Of a stretch of DNA of 8,564 bases, positions 5,125-8,564 are shown piece after piece. The stretch is from an uncultured Alphaproteobacteria bacterium (lineage in GTDB: Bacteria > Pseudomonadota > Alphaproteobacteria > RF32 > CAG-239). Made by a program: the position numbers and the translations under genes. The notes beneath the pieces are model-generated. The model searched no databases and was not told where the DNA came from. It worked only from the letters and a program-made list of their open reading frames with translations. The DNA is taken from positions 1-8,564 of the forward strand of contig CATGXW010000018.1 of the NCBI GenBank assembly GCA_949542085.1, written 5' to 3'. Numbering within the stretch: position 1 is the first letter of the stretch; every line of letters starts with the position of its first letter.

Positions 5125-6705
5125 CTATCTTTTCAGTTTATAAAGCTCGGCTGTTTTATCGCTTTTGGCAAGCATTTTTTCGCCCAAGTCTTCAAATTCA
5201 TAATCTTCACCATGCAGTTCTTCGACAATCTCATGAGTGACGACCAATTCACCATTGTAAACGTGTTCAAAAATATCGCTCAGATAATCGCTTTCATTCG
5301 GCGTCTCGTCATCCTGATACGGCACAATAACACAGCAGTTGCGCAGAATAACCTCTTCACCGTTCACTTCCTCTTGAAGCATACCGATATCTTCTAAACA
5401 ATCTACGGCAAAACGCATCGCATTATTCAACTTCTTAAATTTTATCGAACTCAAGCCGTTGGCTTCTATCGCATCTTCTCCCTTATATTTGCTTTGTTGT
5501 GTCATCATAACGGTACGAATGCGGGCGCTGGTGTTTTTGGCTACCCCCTCTTTATCGGGAAGAGCATCATCCAAAAACTTCAAATCATTCTTAAAACAAA
5601 CCATAACCGGCTTCAAAATATCATCTGGGGTGATGATTTCCAACTCCTGACGAGGTTGAAGAATATCATCATCACTTTTGTTCATCTTTTCCCATTTATT
5701 AAACGTCACATTCAGCAATTCCCCCGGCATTTCCCGACCATTGATGATGTGCGCCATCAAATAAGCTCCGACACCGGTCATAAACACAGCGATTTTATTG
5801 TCCCGATATGAACGCTTGGCATCGTAAAAACTTTCCAAATCGGCGTCCTTACCGTCCAAGACCTGAAGAGCCTCATACAAAACAGAATTGGCTTCACTCA
5901 GATTTAGTCCGCTGTAACGAGCCATTTCCAAACAACCGCCATAAACAATCAGACGAATCCCAAATTTGGAAAATTTGGTTTGCAACGCACTCTGCGACTT
6001 GATATTCATCAACAATTCACTCAAAAAAGAGATGACGTATTGCTTATACTCCAACGGCGCTTCAGGATAAACCGGCGTCATATTTGGGCTAACCTCGTCA
6101 TTCATGTTATAAAGAGAAACAAGCTCTTCGGCACGACGATAAAACTTACGCTCCGGAACATCTTTGGTAATTGTTTTGGTCCCGCTGAAAACATACCACG
6201 GAATTTTCTTCAAAATCAAAGGAATGGCCATCCCTAAGAATAAAATGAAAAATATTAAAAACAATATCGGACGATTATTGTCTTCCGGAACAAAATTTTC
6301 AACCACCGGATAAATAAGGCTGACGATGATATTGGCAAATAATAAACAAACAAAAATCAGAAACACCAATTTCAAGACAGCGCCAAGCACACCAATCCGT
6401 TCGTGTACCACCTCTTGTGTGCGGATGCTCTCGTCTTCTTCCTCATCCTTGTCCACGCCTCCAAACAACATACGACGACCGGAAGAGGACTTTTTGGCAT
6501 TCAGATTACTCACATATTCCACGGTTTCCTGATAACTGTTATCCTGAACGTCAAAAACCTCTTTAATAATTTTGACCCTGTGTTTTTCAAGCTCAATTTC
6601 TTTAGCATGGTTGAAAGCTTCCTGACGCTGTTCAACAGCATATCGTCCCTCCAACTGCCATCCGCTTCCCTTGTCGGCATAGACTTCGTAGTGTGCAATC
6701 TTCAT
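5125..6705 (-). CDS. Two-helix membrane protein with degenerate cyclase-like C-terminus
   Basis: This 526-residue protein has no family I can name outright. Residues 1-65 form a small soluble domain (AHYEVYADKGSGWQLEG, then a charged helix). An acidic stretch (85-92, DKDEEEDE) follows. Two transmembrane helices lie at about 104-132 and 146-166 with a short loop between, so the N- and C-terminal parts are probably both cytoplasmic. A helical region spans 185-345. The C-terminal part (about 366-526) follows the pattern of a class III nucleotide cyclase: VMVCFKNDLKF (368-377 area), AMRFAVDCL (429-437), GELVVTHEIVEEL (485-497) and FEDLGEKML...AELYKL (504-524). The positions of the two metal-binding aspartates are Asn373 and Gly417, 44 residues apart as in true cyclases, so activity is unlikely. 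It may be a sensor or scaffold. The start at 6705 has only a weak GAG-type ribosome site. A promoter may overlap the rpmE terminator just upstream. Confidence 0.85.
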   Translation of the reverse strand: MKIAHYEVYADKGSGWQLEGRYAVEQRQEAFNHAKEIELEKHRVKIIKEVFDVQDNSYQETVEYVSNLNAKKSSSGRRMLFGGVDKDEEEDESIRTQEVVHERIGVLGAVLKLVFLIFVCLLFANIIVSLIYPVVENFVPEDNNRPILFLIFFILFLGMAIPLILKKIPWYVFSGTKTITKDVPERKFYRRAEELVSLYNMNDEVSPNMTPVYPEAPLEYKQYVISFLSELLMNIKSQSALQTKFSKFGIRLIVYGGCLEMARYSGLNLSEANSVLYEALQVLDGKDADLESFYDAKRSYRDNKIAVFMTGVGAYLMAHIINGREMPGELLNVTFNKWEKMNKSDDDILQPRQELEIITPDDILKPVMVCFKNDLKFLDDALPDKEGVAKNTSARIRTVMMTQQSKYKGEDAIEANGLSSIKFKKLNNAMRFAVDCLEDIGMLQEEVNGEEVILRNCCVIVPYQDDETPNESDYLSDIFEHVYNGELVVTHEIVEELHGEDYEFEDLGEKMLAKSDKTAELYKLKR

Positions 6706-6718
6706 ATTTTCTCGCTTA

Positions 6719-6749
6719 AGTATAAAAAAACCTGCGCTGATTGTATCAA
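6719..6749 (-). promoter_or_regulatory. Weak promoter overlapping the rpmE terminator
   Basis: On the minus strand, TTGATA (6744-6749) and TATACT (6719-6724) could drive the membrane-protein gene. The spacer is 19 bases, longer than ideal, and is made of terminator stem and U-tract. Transcription would start about 7 bases before the ATG at 6705. Read-through from rpmE is the alternative. Confidence 0.3.
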
Positions 6750-6758
6750 GCGCAGGTT
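6724..6758 (-). terminator. Rho-independent terminator of rpmE
   Basis: A perfect 10-bp GC-rich stem (AACCTGCGCT at 6729-6738, AGCGCAGGTT at 6749-6758) encloses a 10-base loop that itself can pair TGAT with ATCA. In minus-strand RNA it runs straight into an uninterrupted U-tract ending at 6724. It lies 19 bp after the rpmE stop codon. Confidence 0.9.
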
Positions 6759-6777
6759 AACAAATCGTAATTAAAGC

Positions 6778-7023
6778 TTACTTAGAAGCGGCATCGTCAC
6801 CTGTTTTCAGGCCGAAAGCACCAAATTTGTTCTTAAACTTAGACAATTGACCACCAGTGTCAACCAAACGACGAACACCTGTCCATACCGGATGAGACTT
6901 GGGATCAACTTCCAAGTTGATAACATCGCCGGCTTTACCCAAAGTCGAGCGAACTGTTCTTTTTTCACCATCAGTCATTACATAAGTAATTTCGTGATAA
7001 TCAGGGTGAATACCTTTTTTCAT
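6778..7023 (-). CDS. rpmE: Ribosomal protein bL31, cysteine-free form
   Basis: This is an 81-residue large-subunit ribosomal protein bL31, which bridges the two subunits near the central protuberance. It opens with [19 protein letters not shown], the family start, and carries SHPVWTG (43-49) and the C-terminal basic motif around [11 protein letters not shown] (62-72). It has no cysteine, so it is the zinc-independent form usual in Alphaproteobacteria. The family start MKKGIHP fixes the ATG at 7021-7023. A ribosome site AGGAG at 7033-7037, nine bases upstream, supports it over the in-frame ATG at 7042-7044, which would add seven residues. The gene has its own promoter (7069-7097) and terminator (6729-6758), so it is a single-gene unit. 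The last nine residues (GDDAASK region) are a non-conserved tail. Confidence 0.97.
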   Translation of the reverse strand: MKKGIHPDYHEITYVMTDGEKRTVRSTLGKAGDVINLEVDPKSHPVWTGVRRLVDTGGQLSKFKNKFGAFGLKTGDDAASK

Positions 7024-7052
7024 CTTTAAAAACTCCTGAAACATGTATTAAC

Positions 7053-7067
7053 GCATAATTTTTATGC
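7053..7067. promoter_or_regulatory. Inverted repeat at the rpmE transcription start
   Basis: GCATAA (7053-7058) and TTATGC (7062-7067) form a perfect 6-bp inverted repeat with a 3-base centre. It sits across the expected rpmE start (near 7062), so it would act as DNA, for example as an operator, rather than as a full leader hairpin. Some bacteria control L31 through its leader, but this site matches no leader motif that I know. Confidence 0.3.
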
Positions 7068-7068
7068 T

Positions 7069-7097
7069 CTTATACATTACGCAATTCAATAAAGCAA
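7069..7097 (-). promoter_or_regulatory. rpmE promoter
   Basis: On the minus strand, TTGCTT (7092-7097) and TATAAG (7069-7074) are separated by exactly 17 bases. The start would be near 7062, about 38 bases before the rpmE ATG. It lies in the 110-bp gap after the OmpA-like gene. Confidence 0.6.
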
Positions 7098-7133
7098 GCA
7101 TTATTTAAACTTTTTTTTAATTTTTCGCGCAAA

Positions 7134-8003
7134 CTACTTCATTTCCATAATTTCAACAGAATTAACCCTGTCGGAACCAGATGCGATGTTAATGACCTTA
7201 ATGCTAAAGTTTTTATAGCCCTTTTGCAAAAGATAGCTTCTGACATCAACCGCACGGTTCAAACTCAGGCGTTTGCGCTTGAAAGTATCAACCCCGTCAT
7301 CCAAATTATAGGCCAAAATAGCAATTTTATTTTGCTGAGGATTGTCAAAGGACGAAATAATCGCGTCTATCTGTTGTTGTTGAGCGGGTGTCAAGTCAGA
7401 AACATCCGGTTCAAAAAGCAAAGAATTCGACACTTTTTCGGGTTCATCAGCCGTTTTTTGAACAGCGGGGGCAACAACTTCGGCGACCGGCGATTGTTCA
7501 ACGACCTCGCGTTTCGGGCTAACAGGTTCAACATCCACAACAACAATATGTTCATCTTCCGTCACGGGACGAATCTCATTGTTTTTAGATTCGACCTCGG
7601 CAACAACCTCATTTTTGACAGGAGCCAGAGTTTCCACCGGAGCGTTTTCTTTGATGTCAACAGCCTCCGGCACAACCGGTGCCGGCACAGCAACGACAGG
7701 TTCCTCAGCCTTGACCTCAACTTTTACAGCAGGAACAACCTTGGCTGCAGGAACGGCTTTAACGGTCTTGCGCGCCGGCTTTGCCTTTTTGCGAACAGGC
7801 GCTTTTTTAACAACGGTCTTTTCTTCGCTCTTTTTTACAACAGGAAACAGGGGCTGCGCGACAACATCCGAGACTGATGACGGAGACAGACTATCCAAAA
7901 CGGATAAATCAACAACGACATCCGACGTCTGCGCATGAGCCAAGCTCAAAAACCCCAACCCAAGGGCAAATACAGACGCTCCCAGCATATAATTCTTACG
8001 CAT
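7134..8003 (-). CDS. Periplasmic protein with OmpA-like C-terminal domain
   Basis: This 289-residue protein has a Sec signal peptide (1-24, cleavage after LAHA). Residues about 55-190 form a long low-complexity linker rich in Val, Pro, Ala, Lys and Glu that could span the periplasm; its first third is basic and the rest acidic. Residues 195-289 match an OmpA/MotB-type domain, which normally binds peptidoglycan: LTPAQQQQIDAIISSF (204-219), AILAYNLDDGVDT (228-240), LSLNRAVDVRSYLLQKGY (246-263) and RVNSVEI (279-285). The usual NRRVEI end has drifted to RVNSVEI, but Asp235/236 and Arg250 sit where the ligand-binding Asp and Arg are expected. It has no beta-barrel and no lipobox, so it is probably a soluble or loosely anchored periplasmic protein. 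The start has AGGAG (8010-8014) six bases upstream. It follows the IMPase-like gene by 21 bp, probably in one operon. A plus-strand reading over 7224-7877 is a shadow of the repetitive linker. Confidence 0.85.
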   Translation of the reverse strand: MRKNYMLGASVFALGLGFLSLAHAQTSDVVVDLSVLDSLSPSSVSDVVAQPLFPVVKKSEEKTVVKKAPVRKKAKPARKTVKAVPAAKVVPAVKVEVKAEEPVVAVPAPVVPEAVDIKENAPVETLAPVKNEVVAEVESKNNEIRPVTEDEHIVVVDVEPVSPKREVVEQSPVAEVVAPAVQKTADEPEKVSNSLLFEPDVSDLTPAQQQQIDAIISSFDNPQQNKIAILAYNLDDGVDTFKRKRLSLNRAVDVRSYLLQKGYKNFSIKVINIASGSDRVNSVEIMEMK

Positions 8004-8024
8004 CCCTAACTCCTGTTTTCTATT

Positions 8025-8564
8025 TTACTTATTCAACAACTCGTGAACCTTGCGTCCCAGTTCGGCATTGACCGCAATCAAATTACCGCTGGCTAAAACA
8101 GACGCCAAATCATCCGTGCGAATATCCTTCTGATTCAGCTCATAGACATAGCCGCCACTTTCTTTAACCAGCAACATTCCCGCGGCAATAGCGGCCGCAC
8201 TGTTGCCGCTGCTGACAACAGCGTCAAAACGACCGGCGGCAGCCATGGCCAAATCCATACTCAGACATCCCTGAAGGCGACGGTTCTCAGCTTCCGGCAA
8301 GACAGAGGCGTTGTTAACACTGACCAAAGCTTCCGACAAATCCTTGCGACCAGAAACACGCAAACGTTCATGACTGCGAAAACCTTCGCGAAACGCCCCA
8401 CGGCCCTTTTCCGCAAAATACAGCTCTTGAGAAGCAGGATTAAAAATCACGCCGGCTGTCACAACACCGTTTTCAACCACAGCGGCAGAAACGGCAAAAT
8501 ACGGCAGGCCGTGCATGAAATTGACAATACCGTCCAACGGAGCAATCAAAAAATGTGACGCATT
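8025..8564 (-). CDS. Inositol-monophosphatase-family protein (partial), active-site residues missing
   Basis: The reading frame is open to the window edge, so the 179 residues seen are the C-terminal part and the true start lies outside. The family is clear: APLDGIVNFMHGLPYFAVSA (8-27) matches the DPxDGTxNF motif, followed by GVIFNPASQELYFAEKGRGA. DLAMAAAGRFDA (104-115) and IAAGMLLVKESGG (126-138) match the second signature. Active members (SuhB, inositol monophosphatase, CysQ) use magnesium to cleave a phosphate ester. Here the first Asp of DPxDG is Ala8, the following Thr is Ile13, and the PWD motif is three alanines, so its Asp is Ala125. Asp11 remains. Two of the three metal-binding aspartates are thus absent and catalysis is doubtful. 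It is probably cotranscribed with the OmpA-like gene downstream. I give no symbol because suhB-type activity is not supported. Confidence 0.88.
   Translation of the reverse strand, partial: NASHFLIAPLDGIVNFMHGLPYFAVSAAVVENGVVTAGVIFNPASQELYFAEKGRGAFREGFRSHERLRVSGRKDLSEALVSVNNASVLPEAENRRLQGCLSMDLAMAAAGRFDAVVSSGNSAAAIAAGMLLVKESGGYVYELNQKDIRTDDLASVLASGNLIAVNAELGRKVHELLNK

Noticed and set aside
7110..7133. T-rich stretch after the OmpA-like gene as its terminator
   Set aside because: The T-run is on the plus strand, so minus-strand RNA would have A there, and no stable stem precedes it.
7224..7877. Plus-strand reading of 217 codons
   Set aside because: Its Asn/Arg/Phe-rich sequence is the complement of the Val/Ala/Lys-rich linker of the OmpA-like gene.

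Overview
All seven convincing genes lie on the minus strand, and the window splits into two parts that look taxonomically different. The left part (about 1-3300) looks like Bacteroidetes (gut Bacteroidales type). It encodes a secreted small beta-barrel protein and a 727-residue lipoprotein with an acidic surface-export-like signal after its lipobox cysteine. Neither gene has a Shine-Dalgarno sequence. The right part (about 3400-8564) looks like an alphaproteobacterium. It encodes a DUF1013/TrcR-type cell-cycle regulator, a cysteine-free ribosomal protein L31, an OmpA-like periplasmic protein and an inositol-monophosphatase-family protein. Most of these have a clear Shine-Dalgarno sequence, and several have TTG-17-TA-type promoters. 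The most economical reading is a metagenomic contig with either an assembly join or a real transfer boundary between about 3255 and 3400. The sequence alone cannot decide which.

Layout, left to right: three 50-bp tandem repeats (1-150) and a palindrome; a strong terminator (213-251) behind the beta-barrel gene (255-944); a 126-bp gap with an imperfect hairpin; the lipoprotein (1071-3254); an AT-rich gap holding a sigma70-type promoter with an inverted-repeat operator on its start site (3398-3446) but no matching alphaproteobacterial gene downstream; the trcR terminator (3484-3509); trcR (3541-4116); an unrecognised PPC-like protein (4223-5062); a two-helix membrane protein with a degenerate cyclase-like C-terminus (5125-6705); a terminator (6729-6758); rpmE (6778-7023); an OmpA-like protein (7134-8003); and a partial IMPase-family gene (8025 to the window edge).

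Functional links are modest. The IMPase-like gene and the OmpA-like gene are 21 bp apart and probably cotranscribed. rpmE, trcR and the PPC-like gene each have their own promoter candidate. Two proteins look like pseudoenzymes. The membrane protein has a class III cyclase-like domain in which both metal aspartates are replaced, although their 44-residue spacing is kept. The IMPase homologue has alanine at two of the three metal-binding aspartates. I found no CRISPR array, IS element, tRNA, rRNA, defence system or phage module.
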